64,000 nucleotides of DNA, taken from the NCBI GenBank assembly GCA_023374045.1, contig CM041781.1, positions 144,266,982-144,330,981 on the forward strand, given 5' to 3'. The stretch is from Limonium bicolor (lineage: Eukaryota; Streptophyta; Magnoliopsida; Caryophyllales; Plumbaginaceae). A program made the position numbers and the translations under genes. The notes beneath the pieces are model-generated. The model searched no databases. It was not told the origin of the DNA and was given only the letters and a program-made list of their open reading frames with translations. Below, piece after piece: positions 10,612-22,439 of this stretch (within the stretch, counting starts at the first letter, position 1; each line of letters starts with the position of its first letter).

Positions 10612-11990
10612 CTAAGCTTCTCCGATAGGAAGGTATTCCTCACCAGGTGAACTCGGGTCATCCCTTGCTACTTTGACACAATCCACCAGGTTAAGAGTCG
10701 GTGTTTTGCCTAGCCTTCGAGGATAGTTCTGTCCCGGCCTCTGTGGATGGTACTGGGCAGGGCGGCTGGTAGATGGTCCAGCACCTCCTGTGCCACCTCG
10801 ACCTCTTCCGGTAGTATTGGTAGCTGGGGCTCTAGCAGTAGTCCTGGTGGCTGGCTGGTAGTTCCAAGAATCTGGGTTCTTGTGACATTAAAATCCCTTA
10901 TGCCCCTTCTTACCATAGTAGTTGCATTCCACCAGGTTCCTTTACAATCCTTGCCCGGGTGGTCCTTCTTGCACCACTTGTAGAAGTATCTTCTTACCGG
11001 TTTATTTCCTGTTTCAGTTCAATGTTAGTAACGTAATAGTTCAATGTAACTACAATATAGGTTCGAATTTATCTCACCCTAGGTGGCTGGGAGCGGAGTG
11101 GCTCAGCATCAGTATATGAGGGGACCATGGCCTTCTCATTCCTCCCTTTGAAGAATTTCCCTTCCTCTCGTAGTTCTGGGAAGAGTTTCCTCCATTCCCT
11201 CTTCCACCGTCTCCCTTCCTCTTGCATAGCACAGAGTCTTGGTAGGCAATGGTGGTCTCGTAGTCATTCACGTCATCCGCTAGCTCCTGTCATGATAATA
11301 TGTGTTAGTGGGGAAATCTTTGCGTACCAGAAATTCTAAATCATGTTTCATACCTGTAAGGTCATCCCCCTGGTGGAACCGATCATAGACATGATCCTGA
11401 AGTTCAAGCCGGTATGGAATTTGTCCACCAGATACCTTGAAGCGTAAGCTCCCTCTCCAATAACAGCAAGTAACTCCACAAATTTATTATAATATTCAGC
11501 AATAGAGGAAGTTCCTTGCTTCAGCTACTCGAACTCACTCCTCAACATCTTCTGTAGGTAGGATGGATAGAACTTGGCTCTCAAGGCCACCAGGAAGGCT
11601 GGGAAGTCGAAGTTCGCCTGGGCAGTCAGCTCGGCTCTGGCGGTCTGCCACCATCGATGCGCGGGTCCTTGAAGAAAGTAGGCCGCTATGTCCACCTGGC
11701 GATTCACTGGAACATGCAGAGAGGTGAAAGCTTTTTGCATCTCGTCAATGTATTTCTCCAAGGCCTTCGGTTCTGGTTGGCCTTCGTAGACTGGGGGACG
11801 AAGGTCGTTGACTGCCTTCAGCCAATTGAACTCTCGGGGACCATTTGCTGGTGGCGGGGATGGCGGTTGAACTTAAGCTTGCTGCTAAGCCAGTGCAGCC
11901 GTCACAATCTGCGCTATGACCTCTAGGGTGACAGCGTAGGGTCCATAGCCTCCTAAGGGACCTGCTCATCTTCTCCTCTCTTCGTGACAT
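10612..11990 (-). pseudogene. gypsy gag (element C)
   Basis: The minus-strand frame gives the plant gypsy gag domain: LRPPVYEG and ALEKYIDEMQKAF, then HVPVNRQVDIAAYFLQGPAH and WWQ, FDFPAFLVALRAKFYP and LRSEFE (about 11761-11525). It continues after an in-frame TAG into LKQGTSSIAEYY. Further down are two zinc-knuckle-like segments (WCKKDHPGKDC near 10975, and CNYYGKKGHKGF near 10920 with one Cys replaced by Tyr and a stop), then a Gly/Arg/Pro-rich stretch and the end GEEYLPIGEA. Gag forms the particle and binds RNA. Stops and frameshifts make this copy dead. It is followed by AlkB instead of protease. Confidence 0.85.
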
Positions 11991-12280
11991 TTTAGCTGAT
12001 AGTTATGGTTCTTGTGTTACTCAGGCGGTGTGCTGTCAAGTCTAAATATTCTACGTAGTAAAGTGTGAATTATTTATAACGTCATAGGGACGGTTCGTAG
12101 GTACGTGAAGTAAAGTGTAAGTAGTAGAGTAAGTATGGGGTAAGGGTCACGTGCCTTTCTAGAATCCTCACTTCCCAATTCTACCCCAATTCCCTAGTTT
12201 TAAGTGCACCTATATTCTAAGTATTTCACTCGGCTTGTTTTCTCGGGTTCAGAGCGTAACTACGCTCTGATACCAATTTA
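11991..12280 (-). other. Leader of gypsy C, with primer binding site
   Basis: Non-coding leader between the 5' LTR end and gag on the minus strand. It contains the primer site at 12264-12275. No open frame is evident. Confidence 0.65.
12264..12275 (-). promoter_or_regulatory. Primer binding site (initiator Met tRNA), element C
   Basis: The minus strand reads TGGTATCAGAGC, complementary to the 3' end of plant initiator-Met tRNA, five bases after the LTR end GCA. TCAGAGCGTA of the site and the bases after it pair perfectly with TACGCTCTGA a few bases on, so the 3' half of the primer site can fold into a hairpin. Confidence 0.85.
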
Positions 12281-14252
12281 TGCAACGCCGTTATATTAAT
12301 ATAATATAGAGGGAATAAAATACTAAAGGCGTTAACAGATCATCGGGTTCCAAACACCCGGCACCAAACCTCACCAAATACAACTTATAAGATTACAAAA
12401 GTGACAGTCTGAACTCAAGAAACGTAACCTAAACATAATAATAATAATAAATACATCAACTCTCCACAAATCCTAAATCCCAACCCCATCACTCATACTC
12501 TTCGTGGCCACCTGTATAACAATACGTACCTGCAAGATAAAACATTGCAGCCCACCCCGAGAGGGGTGAGTCAGTTCTATGGAATGGAACTGGTACGATC
12601 CTCCAAAACAAACTTATAAACATAACTCTTTAACAAATAATAACTTGAAGACAAACACTTAAAACAACACAGAGGAACAAGGCACTTTAAAATCACCAAG
12701 TCAAGATAACAACTTGAGAAAGAGATAAATAACAGAAAGATAAAGTTAGTCAATTAAAAGAAATCACACCATAAGTTAGTGAACATCCATTGCTTGTGTT
12801 AGATCCAGTTCCAATTAGGAGTAGAAAGACCCAAGTAGTCACAAGGACTAGGAATGAAAGAAGAGATCCAAGAACCAACAACTCAGAGTGGAATAACATC
12901 ATTTGGGAGAGATGGCCCCTGCAAGATATAAATGTCCATATGGACGAGGGATATACAACCCCCTGCTGTCATACACATCCTTTTTGGACAAGAGATATAC
13001 AGCCCTTTGCTGTTATTCACCTCCTTTTTGGACAAGGGATATACAGCCCTTTGCTGTTACTGGAGAAGACGCGCGCACGTCACAACAAAACTCAACTCAT
13101 GGATGAAACGATATCCAGAGTCAAAGGAAGGATTTATCAAGTTTGACATTTCCCATATTCCCGCTAGATTATTAACTGCACAAGTGCAATAACATAACAC
13201 TCAGTCCTACAGAGTGCAGAGGCGTAAATCCTCAGCAGTTAATATCTGATAAGACAACCAGATAAAAGGAACCAATGATCATGTGAGTGGTACATTCAAG
13301 GCTCAGTTAGTCACATCAAGCTGAGTTAGTCACACAAACAGTTTCCTTTTGAAATTCATTTCAGCTACATTAGCGTTTTTCAAAACGTCTCATAAGTAGG
13401 ATAACAAAGTATTTGAGTACGAGAAATTATACCTGGTGTGTGAAGAAGCAGTAACTAACTCGAGTGAGTGATCCCCCAATAATAACCTAATAATTAAGGT
13501 GCTCCAAGTATTGATTAGTTAAGAAACTTATAAACTAAACATCTTCTATTCTTACTGATTATAGTTTCGGGTTTATAGTTACCCTCTCATAAAGATTCGG
13601 GCTAGATTTTATTAATTAAAATTTAATTAGATCCATTTCATTTAATCTGGACAGATTTAGGGTTTATCTTGAGAGTGGCTCAAACTCTCTTTGAATTGTT
13701 AAGTGCGCTTTTAGAGTTCATGGACTTGGGCCCTAGTAGGATATCCCAAGCCCGTTACGTTTTCGTTGATTGATTAAATTCCCTAAAAAGGATCCTGCGA
13801 GGTTTCGAACGTGCAACCTCGGTTTAGTTTCAGGTTGACTTGACCAACTACGCCATTAATTTGTACGTCATAAGGGTACCTTTGATTTAATTTCAATTGC
13901 TTACTCTTAATCATAGGTTTAGCTTAATTACACTCCAAGTTACCGTTAACTTATTTATTTTAATACTCATTAAAGTCCTAAGGTTTAGTATATATATTCC
14001 TCCTCCTATATTTCCCATAGGAATGTTATTTATTTTATTTACTTTTAATATACATATATACTAGGATTTATTCAAGACATACTTTTTGTAGGCTTATTGT
14101 TTTAATTATCCCTATTAATTTTTTACCAATCCACATCCAATATATGGTTTAATAAATAAAGTATTTTCCTTAGTTTTAATTAAGTATATTAGCTTCCATA
14201 TTATTAATTAATTTAAATGTAGATTAATTTATTTCCTTGATTTAACCGGGAG
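12281..14252 (-). repeat. 5' LTR of gypsy C, 3' portion
   Basis: The minus-strand LTR ends at 12281 next to the primer site. It shares landmarks with the other LTRs (a CACCCCGAGAGGGGTG palindrome near 12556 and TGGTACGATCC near 12590). It contains three short tandem units with GATATACAGCCC (about 12950-13065), responsible for spurious plus-strand frames. It is broken at 14252 by the MULE and resumes at 38066, giving about 4.3 kb in total. Confidence 0.8.
13793..13856 (-). other. tRNA-like sequence with Pol III A and B boxes (SINE-head-like)
   Basis: On the minus strand TGGCGTAGTTGG fits the A-box consensus and GTTCGAAAC fits the B-box core about 30 bases on, the spacing found in tRNAs. I could not close a full cloverleaf or assign an anticodon, so a tRNA-derived SINE head or tRNA relic inside the LTR is more likely than a functional tRNA. 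Confidence 0.4.
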
Positions 14253-14340
14253 TTGCTATTCGTAGTACAAAATTACTAATCACCGCAGTACAAAATTTTT
14301 TAAATTCATATTGATGTTGTACACATGTAATGATGTGTCA
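14253..14340 (+). repeat. Left terminal inverted repeat of the MULE
   Basis: It starts GCTATTCGTAGTACAAAAT and is the inverse complement of the right end. The match continues with small indels through the CACATGTAATGATGT block. Long terminal repeats of this kind are typical of MULEs. Confidence 0.85.
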
Positions 14341-14812
14341 CTGTGTTTTTTTTCCAAAAATGATATCTGAAAGTAAATTTACTGAAGAAGTTTGTAGTTG
14401 ATTAGTAGCGAATTTTACTCATTACTTTTTTGTTGTAATCAATACAGGAATATTTTTTTGTAGAAAAAAGTGTGTAATTACATTTTTATGTGTTTATATT
14501 ATTAATTTGACCTAAAGTTAATCAGTACTGCGAATAGCAAAATACTTTACTATTTGTAGTGCAAATTGTTTTTCACCAAACTTAGTTGAATAAGTTGGAA
14601 TGTTGCGGGGAGACACTTTTTTTGAAATAACAGAGAATTGAATGACCAAATTTCAGTCAATATGATTAAAATAACCAAGTTAAAGAAAAACTCAGTTACA
14701 ACAACTAATTTATAGAAAAACTAAGTTACAACAACTAAGTTAAAGAAAGACTAAGTTACAACAACAAAGTTAAAGAAAAAACTAAGTTACAACGTTGTTC
14801 CAACTATCTAAC
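14341..14812. other. MULE subterminal non-coding region
   Basis: AT-rich, no gene. A second TIR-like copy (CTGCGAATAGCAAAATAC) lies near 14528. From about 14670 to 14790 a short unit with ACTAAGTTACAACAACTAAG is repeated several times. Confidence 0.5.
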
Positions 14813-15345
14813 CTAGACTGTATTTGATGAATCCAAGGTCCACAGCAGTGTTTGGATTTCTATAAAGAACCACTGCGGATAGACAGGGGGTGGGGAGTCA
14901 TCAACCATGCAGAACCTTACAAAATGACCCTGGGGGCTAATTCCTGTGTGAATCTCTCCTCTTGGGCTATCACGATCGGTATAATTATCGAGCGGAAGGT
15001 ATGTGGCACTTGCCATACCCCCCCAGACAGTAGAGTAGAAAACTACTATCGAAGTGTACTATGTCGCGATCGCCATCCCCATTTCCATGGTCATCTATTT
15101 CTCTGGAGGTGCTGGCACTCCTATATTCCAATGAAGCGCTTTTAACATGTTGTTGTACGGTCCTACGTTAAACATGGTCTTGTATAGATGATTCGTCGGT
15201 TCTGTATTCTTCATGTGATGGTGCAATGCTCTACGGACATTTTTCCACCTCTCTTCGTTTGAATACAGGTAATCAGCAATCACCCTAAAACCACAATTAC
15301 CATCTCCACAAACATCAATATACCCAGTGATATATTGATATAGGT
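14813..15345 (-). pseudogene. OTU-like cysteine protease domain at the transposase C-terminus
   Basis: The minus-strand frame reads YIDVCGDGNCGFRVIADYL, then NEERWKNVRRAL (15330-15200) and, after a stop, ASATYLPLDNY and GHFVRFCM (15016-14910). D-G-N-C-G-F is the catalytic Asp/Cys block of OTU deubiquitinases, and the later G-H-F-V with hydrophobic flanks fits the catalytic-His strand. OTU enzymes hydrolyse ubiquitin chains. OTU-like tails on plant MULE transposases are known to me as a recurring arrangement. The Cys and a candidate His remain, but the frame is interrupted near 15095, so this copy is probably dead. Confidence 0.72.
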
Positions 15346-17587
15346 TGGGGGGAATTCTCGTAGTATGGAAAGTTGTTTAGGGGCATGAATCGACTCGGAT
15401 CTGATGATCCTCTATTACGTGATCTTCTATTTGATGGTGCTCCTTCGGACTGGCTCGCCCTTGGTCGGTTACGCTCCCAAGACGAAGGTTCCCGTCAGTT
15501 TGGTCTTGAGGTCTCGGTAGGTCTACCAATCCCAAACTGTTCTAATGGTTCTCCTAATTGGCATACCATATCTGGGTGAAGGAAGTTTTGATTTAACTGT
15601 AACATTTGGCCATCAGATTAGGATCATCTAACTGTGCTACCTCTCAAGAGCTATATCTCACCATCTATTCTGTTCTGCCTCCTTGTCGGATAGCATATCA
15701 ATTGTTGATTCATTTTTCTCCTAGCTTAGGGTATACCAGAAACGATGTATATCCCTCTTTGAGCATAGTATACCACTATCCAGCATGTAGTTTAATTTAC
15801 AAGTACACGGTAATCCATGAGAGGTTACCTTGTCACATCCACAGATTGAGCTGTCCATTTGCACATAATTCGCCCTCCCAAGCTCTTTTACTAGCTCATC
15901 TAAGCAAAGGATACTAACCTTCCCGATCAGGTCAGCAATTGGAACCCTCATGTGCTCTCTTATGTGTTTTGTCCTGGCTGCCTCGAAATCCTTTTTTAGC
16001 TCCCGAATGCTAGTATTCACATGATCGTTAATCTTTGGAAAGATTATATCCAAAGTGTGTCTACCACTCCTTATCTCGCCTTTAGAGAGAAGAATGTGCG
16101 CTCTCCACCCTATCAAATGTTTAAGTTTTATAGATCTATAAAAATGATTGTATTATCTTAAAAATTACAAAACTAACAATTGTACCTATTTGTCTTTGTG
16201 TTGCCGAAGTGCAACACATTCTTGACCCAAGCCTCCATAAATTTTTCCTTGTGTTTCTCCTAGACTGATGCAACATACATAATGAAACGTGGATAGCTTT
16301 GGTATGTATACTTGAAATTTTCGAGCCTCTCGTTGTAGTCCTACTCTGTGCTCGAGTAGACAACCGAAGTCCACATTCGGACTGCAGTCGCCGCCCTTCC
16401 TCTATCACCCATATAAGTATCAGCTTTCCCCTGAATGTTCCTACTTAAGTGCCACCGACATAGAAGATGATGAGATTCAGGATATACCTGTTCTAAGGCA
16501 TTCATCAGGGTCAGACATCTGTCGGTGATAAATGTTGAGGTTGTAGTCCGACCGAGGAGTTCCCTTAATTGTTGAAGTGCCCACACATACATGTCCGTTG
16601 ATTCTGATACAAGAAAGGTGAACGCAATGCTGAAGTTCTTGCCTATACTCGTCACCCTGATGAACTGAACCAATGGCATTTTTGCGATGTTTGTTTTATA
16701 GGTAGCATCAATGCCTATGACGTCGGGAAAGCATGCATCGTAATCTAGGGGTAGGGTGTGCAAGAAGATGGACCCAAGTCGTGTTCGATCCCATAAATTG
16801 TGAAAGTATGTAGATCCATGTTTATCTATCAAATTATATGAAACCCAAAGTCATTACAGTTATTTTAGACATACTGAGTTGACTTTTTCCTTGGTTCTGT
16901 AGTGTAATCGTAGTAGTAGTTGTTTTTGTATAGCTCACCAAGCAGAGTCTGCACCATAGATCGACCATTTCTCTTTTCAAGTTTTATTTTTTGAATCCTG
17001 TTGTATATGTCTTTCCTGGTTGCTGACGTGTCTGGGTTGATTGTTGTGAGCTCTGAATAAATTGTAGAAGGTAGCACACCGACTCTACTTCTCTGATCAA
17101 TCATAATCTCCTCCTCCTTAGTTAGGTGTTTTCCCACAAAATGACCCTCTGCCCACTCAGCGAGATCATGGTTATGCTATCCGTTACCCACATTCAAGAA
17201 ACATCCGTAGCTTGTGTAATACCCCTTAATTCTAAAAGGACAACCACATTTCTTTGAACCAGATGATCTGCACCGGGTGATGACACCAGGTTGTGGTGTC
17301 CTTCGTGGTTTCCAATACCTCTCGCATGCTATGTGGAAATCTTGGCCCGATCGAGAACTTTCAATTATGGTGTGGATATGGTTGGGATGGCCAACACTAT
17401 CTACCCAAGCTTTCGCCTCTTCTTTACTCCTAAATGTCTGGTTTGTTTGAAATAAGTAACCTCTATCCAACACCGGAGGTCGATTATACATCTGTTGCAT
17501 GTAGTCATCCATCTCTGCATTATGATCTGGAACACCCTCATCAAATTCATCCCAATCTTCATTAGTAGTTGAGTCATTTTCTTGCAA
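14813..17587 (-). pseudogene. MUDRA-type MULE transposase with SWIM finger and C-terminal OTU-like domain
   Basis: It cuts and joins MULE ends. In order on the minus strand: an acidic N-terminus (17587), a FAR1/MULE DNA-binding region with SKKCGCPFRIKG (near 17250); HNHDLAEW and GHFVGKHLTKEEE after one in-frame TAG (near 17180); the MULE DDE core with IGIDATYKTN (first Asp), FITDRCLTLMNAL (second Asp) and CRWHLSRNI (16760-16420); FMEAWVKNVLHFGNTKTN; a 76-bp intron with good GT/AG borders (16110-16185); and a SWIM finger, CGCDKVTSHGLPCTC (near 15840). The C-terminal part carries an OTU-like domain, listed separately. Several stops and shifts (for example near 16860, 15700 and 15095) show decay. 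The 95-bp repeat array lies 300 bp upstream of the start. Confidence 0.85.
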
Positions 17588-17884
17588 TAAGGGTCGAGAG
17601 ATTGTTAGACGAATGTTGAAATATGAAATATTAGTGTGAATATGATTTATAAAGACAATAAACTAAATACTTAATGGGCTTGATACTAGAACATAATCAT
17701 GATCGGAATCTGAAGATTCACTCATGTTTCGAGAGCTTGAACAGTTTTACAAAATTATTTTTAGAAGAGAGTCAGGAGATAGAGAGCTTTGAGAATATGG
17801 AGAGTGAGAGTGTGAAGATGAAATGGAGGAGGCATCCCTTATATAGAGGTTGGTCATGAACTACCCACAAGGTTACAAGTTCAA
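17588..17884. other. Upstream region of the MULE transposase
   Basis: No gene. It lies between the transposase start and the tandem array and would hold the promoter of the minus-strand gene; I see no clear element to name. Confidence 0.4.
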
Positions 17885-18735
17885 AAACGGTAACCTGGTA
17901 CGTGAACAGTGACCTGGTACGTGTATCTCTTCCTGACAAAAGTAATTACCAACGGTAACTTTGAATTCACTTTGTACCGAAAACGGTAACCTGGTACGTG
18001 AACAGTGACCTGGTACGTGTACCTCTTCCTGACAAAAGTAATTACCAACGGTAACTTTGAATTTACTTTGCATCAGAAACGGTAACCTGGTACGTGAATA
18101 GTGACCTGGTACGTGTCCCTCTTCCTCACAAAAGTAATTACCAACGGTAACTTTGAATTCACTTTGTACCAAAAACCGTAACCTGGTACGTGAACAGTGA
18201 CCTGGTACATGTACCTCAACCTGACAAAAGTAATTACCAACGGTAACTTTGAATTCACTTTGTACTGGAAAAGGTAACCTGGTACGTGAACAGTGACTTG
18301 GTACGTGTACCTCTTCCTGACAAAATTAATTACCAACGGTAACTTTGAATTCATTTTGTACCGGAAACGGTAACCTGGTACGTGAATAGTGACCTGGTAC
18401 GTGTACCTCTTCTTGACAAAAGTAATTACCAACGGTAACTTTGAATTCACTTTGTACCGGAAACGGTAACCTGGTACGTGACCAGTGACCTTGTATGTGT
18501 ACCTCTTCCTGACAAAGTAATTACCAACGGTAACTTTGAATTCACTTTGTACCGGGAACGGTAACCAGGTATGTGAACAGTGACCTGGTACGTGTACCTC
18601 TTCCTGACAAAAGTAATTACCAATGGTAACTTTGAATTCACTTTGTACTAGAAACGGTAACTTGGTACGTGAACAGTGACCTGGTACGTGTACCTCTTCC
18701 TTACAAAAGTTATTACCAATGGTAACTTTGAACTA
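17885..18735. repeat. Tandem repeat, about 95 bp unit, nine copies
   Basis: Each unit contains AACGGTAACCTGGTACGTGA, a second CCTGGTACGTGTACCTCTTC, then AAGTAATTACCAACGG and TTTGAATTCACTTTGTACC. Starts fall near 17886, 17980, 18077, 18172, 18268, 18365, 18460, 18556 and 18652, so the period is 94-97. Copies differ by a few substitutions. Each unit holds two TGGTACGTG boxes. Minus-strand frames through it repeat peptide blocks but have no supported coding role. Confidence 0.93.
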
Positions 18736-19200
18736 AGAAATTAAGTTCAGATTTTAACCATATTCAAAATGAAGCGTCGACGAAATGTCCATTATGGGAT
18801 GGATGGATATTTGTTTCTGAATGAGAGCCAGAGAAATATAACTTGTCAGAGGAAGAACTCGAAGAGCCGTGGTTAGTTTTGAGACTCCCGTTTATGAATT
18901 ACTACCACTTTTTTCCACTAAAACTACATTTGTACTATACCACTGTGTTTTGCCTGCGAATAGAGAACATGTACAGATCATCAACTTCTCCATGGTGTGT
19001 TTGATACACTTCCTTCGGCTAGAATTTAATTTGAATAGTGTGGGTGAATTCTTTTTAGGGAAAATTCACGATATACCCCTGTTTTCTTTCATAATTCACA
19101 TTATACCCCTGTCGGTTTTTATAATTCAACTTTAAACATGTTTAAATGTAGTCCAAAATTGATGAAACTTTACGTAGACAGCTCCTACTCCATGTCACCG
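18736..19200. other. Non-coding MULE interior
   Basis: No gene seen; AT-rich. It has a short internal repeat (TATACCCCTGT near 19072 and again near 19102). Confidence 0.4.
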
Positions 19201-22200
19201 TGTAACACCCCAACTCAATCCAAATGTGGTCTCGCAACTTAACAGCATATATATATACATGTCACAGCGGAATTCTTTACACTCCAGGACCTTGCCACGG
19301 TCTGACTACAGAATATACCGAACATTAGTACATAACAATCTTAACCAAATACATAATCTTCTTACAATCCTCTCACATCCTATACATCTTACTAACTCAA
19401 TTGCCATACGAGTGTACATGCACAACTCGTAGGCCACACTTAACCCTTAACACTTGTACTCCTTCTTACCCTCGCGACGGCCGCCTCCTGATGTTCACCT
19501 GTGTAGTAAAAACAGCCCCCAAAGGGGGTCAGCACGAATGCTGGTACGATCCCCTCATGGCCCCCAAGCTAACGTGGCTATGACGACTAATTGTCGATAG
19601 CATGGAGGTTGATTAAATGCACAACATAATAGTAAATGCTGTAAACAACAATCCATATATGAACAATCAAAGTTCACACACAATGAACGACTTAAATGCG
19701 TTCCCTTAATTAGAGAGTTAGTTATTTAACTCCTTAAGTAATGTTCCCTCTTAATCTTAGTCCATCCTTATCTCACCTCAATCTTAGTCTTATCTTAATC
19801 TGAAAAACAACCATCCTTTAATAAGGAGTGGATGTCGCTTATCTTAATCTTAATTATACAAACCATCCTTTAAAGAGGAATGGTTGCAATTCATCTTAAC
19901 CTTACCTTAATCTTAAAGTTAACAATACAAACCATACTTTAATAAGGAATGGTTGCAACTTATCTTAACCTTACCTTAGCCTTAATCTTAACTTAATCTC
20001 AATATACAAACCGTTCCTGGAAGGGAATGGTTGTAGCTTAATTCGAACCTGGGATTTAGGTGATCCCACCGCACCATCTTAATGCCACCTACTCTGGACG
20101 GGAGTCCAGCGCAGCTGAGCCGGCAACCGGCCCTAGGCTACAAGTCCGAAGACAAGTCCTTAAGCGGAGGGCGGATCTGATTCAGACACCGTCCCCCTTT
20201 TTCCTTAGCATGCATGACCGGAGATCGGTCCCGGGTTTCCTCACTCAAGTTCCAGTTAGTAATAGTCTCAAGACCATGTTTGTTGGTTAACCTCTTTCGG
20301 TTCATATCGTCCCATATTAGGGAGCGTTCCTTAGTCTCACTCAATTCCTTACTATACGTTGGTCAGTAAGTTCTCACGGTATGTTGTGTTAGTTTTCAAA
20401 CATCACACAACAATACAATAAATATATTATATTCCGGTTGCATGCTTTATCTTGCTTAGTGAGCACACAAAAACAAATAGCACACAAGCCGAGGGACACC
20501 TCGTTAGCAAGCAGGTCACAAGAGAACTGTACCGTTCACCGTTGGCCGTTCGGTTGCTTAATCTCTTCCGGAGTCCAATTCCAAGTCCTAAAACATTCAT
20601 TCAGTTTTAGGTTGTTAATTACTTAACTCAATTCAACTTACTTATCTTACTTAACTTACTTAATCCTTAATGATTCCAACCTAACACCTCTTAAGTCTTA
20701 CAACCTAATCTTACAAACTTAATCTTAAACTTTTAAGTTTATTCTTAACTTAATCCCTTAGGTCTTTATACCTCTAATCATCATTGCCCCCTTAATGGGG
20801 TACCATTAATACCACTAAACTCTCTTAGGGTTTCTTTCCTTTTTTTTTTAAGTAAGTCTTAAGGGTCGACCGACCCACCGACCGACCCAACCCCTGGGTC
20901 GGTCCGTCCCAGAAACTTTTCCGTCCTTTGAAACCCATCAGTCCGACCCAGAGCTAGATAGACCCAAACCCTCTGGTCGTACGAGCACAGACCAACGACC
21001 ACGAACATTACGACCCAATTATTCCGACCGACCCAGCTAAGCGACCGACCCAAACCCTCTGGGTCGGTCCAGTCCAGAGACATTCCGGCTGGCTCAACAT
21101 GGCCCGACCGACCCAAAACTGGGTCGGACCCTGGGTCGGTCCACTACAGATTTTTCTCTTAAATTCCTCTTTCAATTCCAAACTCTTCCACAAGTGTCCT
21201 GATAGGTCCAACACCATCTTGGCACTTTAAACCCACCTGATAACCTCCACCAAACTCATTAAAACAACTTCCAAAGATCTTCTCAAACATTTACTCAATT
21301 CTTACAAAGCTCCCAACACTTAGCACTTATTTTCTTACATTTCTCACATGCATTTTGCCTAAAACTTCAATTAACCAAAGTGTTTTTTTCAACCCATATA
21401 ACTCCTCCTTAACATCTTTGCACTCCATCTTTGCTTGTTAAACCTTCCAAGGTCATCTTGCATGTCCATGCACAATTCCTCTTTTTTTCACTTGTTACTC
21501 ATCACTTTTAAACTCTTAAGCTTGCTTATACATTTCTTTCCATTACCTTAATACCTTGACATGGTCCTTCATCTACCCTGACCATGTAACACCCTCCTTA
21601 GACATTTCCACCTCTTTTATGCATCTTACTCACCATTCTCATGATCATACCCTCTTATACGTTTCTAGTCATTTTCCTTGACGACTTACAACCTCATCCT
21701 ACCTTCTTCACTTCCACCACCGAAATCCGCACATTACCATTCAACTAAACCTTACTAGTCCACCACTAACTTCACCACCTCTTACACAAACTTCTCGAAC
21801 TCTCATTGTTCTTCTCTTAGTTCATACCTAAATCATCTCAAAGCATTACACATCATTTCCTCCAGATTTGCACAAGTCTTACCATTCCTCATACCATGAC
21901 TTTGGTGTGTTCAATGCACCCATCTAAACTCTAATTTCCTTATAGACATCTCTAGGTCATTCTAAACCTCAAGAATTCCTTAGTTAACTCATTTCCACTC
22001 AAATTCCTCATAGTGACTCCTAGTAAATCCTAGGTCATATTAATTCACCACCATCACCTAAACACTTATTTTCTACTCAAATTTCGCCATAGCTTCACTA
22101 GTATCTCATCGTGCCCACACACATTGTTTTCCTCATTCAACCATCTCATCACCAAACCAACTCATTCACAACAACTCATTATATTGCAATAATCTTAAAT

Positions 22201-22330
22201 TGCATAGCACCAAGGCTCTAAATGACATGGCTCTTAGGCCCTTAAATGACTTAAACTTAAACAGTGAATTTCCCTCATATAAAATCTTTCAACCTGCAAA
22301 TACACCCATCAATCTCATAGCAATTTATGA
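19201..22330 (-). repeat. Truncated gypsy LTR D inside the MULE
   Basis: The left edge TGTAACACCCCAACTC is the inverted LTR 3' end of this family. Landmarks follow as in LTR G: a GCCCCCAAAGGGGGT palindrome near 19518, a GC-rich cluster of GACCGACCC/GGGTCGGTC units (20866-21150), and the block AAATTGCATAGCACCA...GGCTCTTAGGCCC near 22197 matching 58020-58060. The match fades near 22330 and no LTR start (GGGGTATTTCA) is present, so it is truncated. No internal domain accompanies it. Confidence 0.75.
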
Positions 22331-22439
22331 GATGCAACGTAATGTAATAGCACAGGGAATAGAGAGACAAAGGTTAGGAAATATTAGGTTAGGTTATTGG
22401 TTATTGCATAATTGATCTTGTTAGTTCTGGTGTTGTTAT

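Noticed and set aside
12790..13192. Overlapping plus-strand frames in LTR C
   Set aside because: Short tandem repeats keep several frames open at once. No conserved domain is seen, and the region is LTR.
14244..14252. Perfect 9-bp MULE target duplication
   Set aside because: The best pairing with the right flank is only 7 of 9 and overlaps the inverted repeat edge, so it is recorded as tentative.
17873..18641. Minus-strand frames with a repeated peptide
   Set aside because: They are by-products of the 95-bp tandem repeat. The frame changes between units and there is no start context or homology.
17885..18735. Possible CRISPR-like array
   Set aside because: Whole units repeat, including the would-be spacers; the genome is a plant's and no cas genes are present.
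20040..20120. Possible tRNA in LTR D
   Set aside because: There is a B-box-like GGTTCGAAT on the minus strand, but no A box at tRNA spacing and no cloverleaf.
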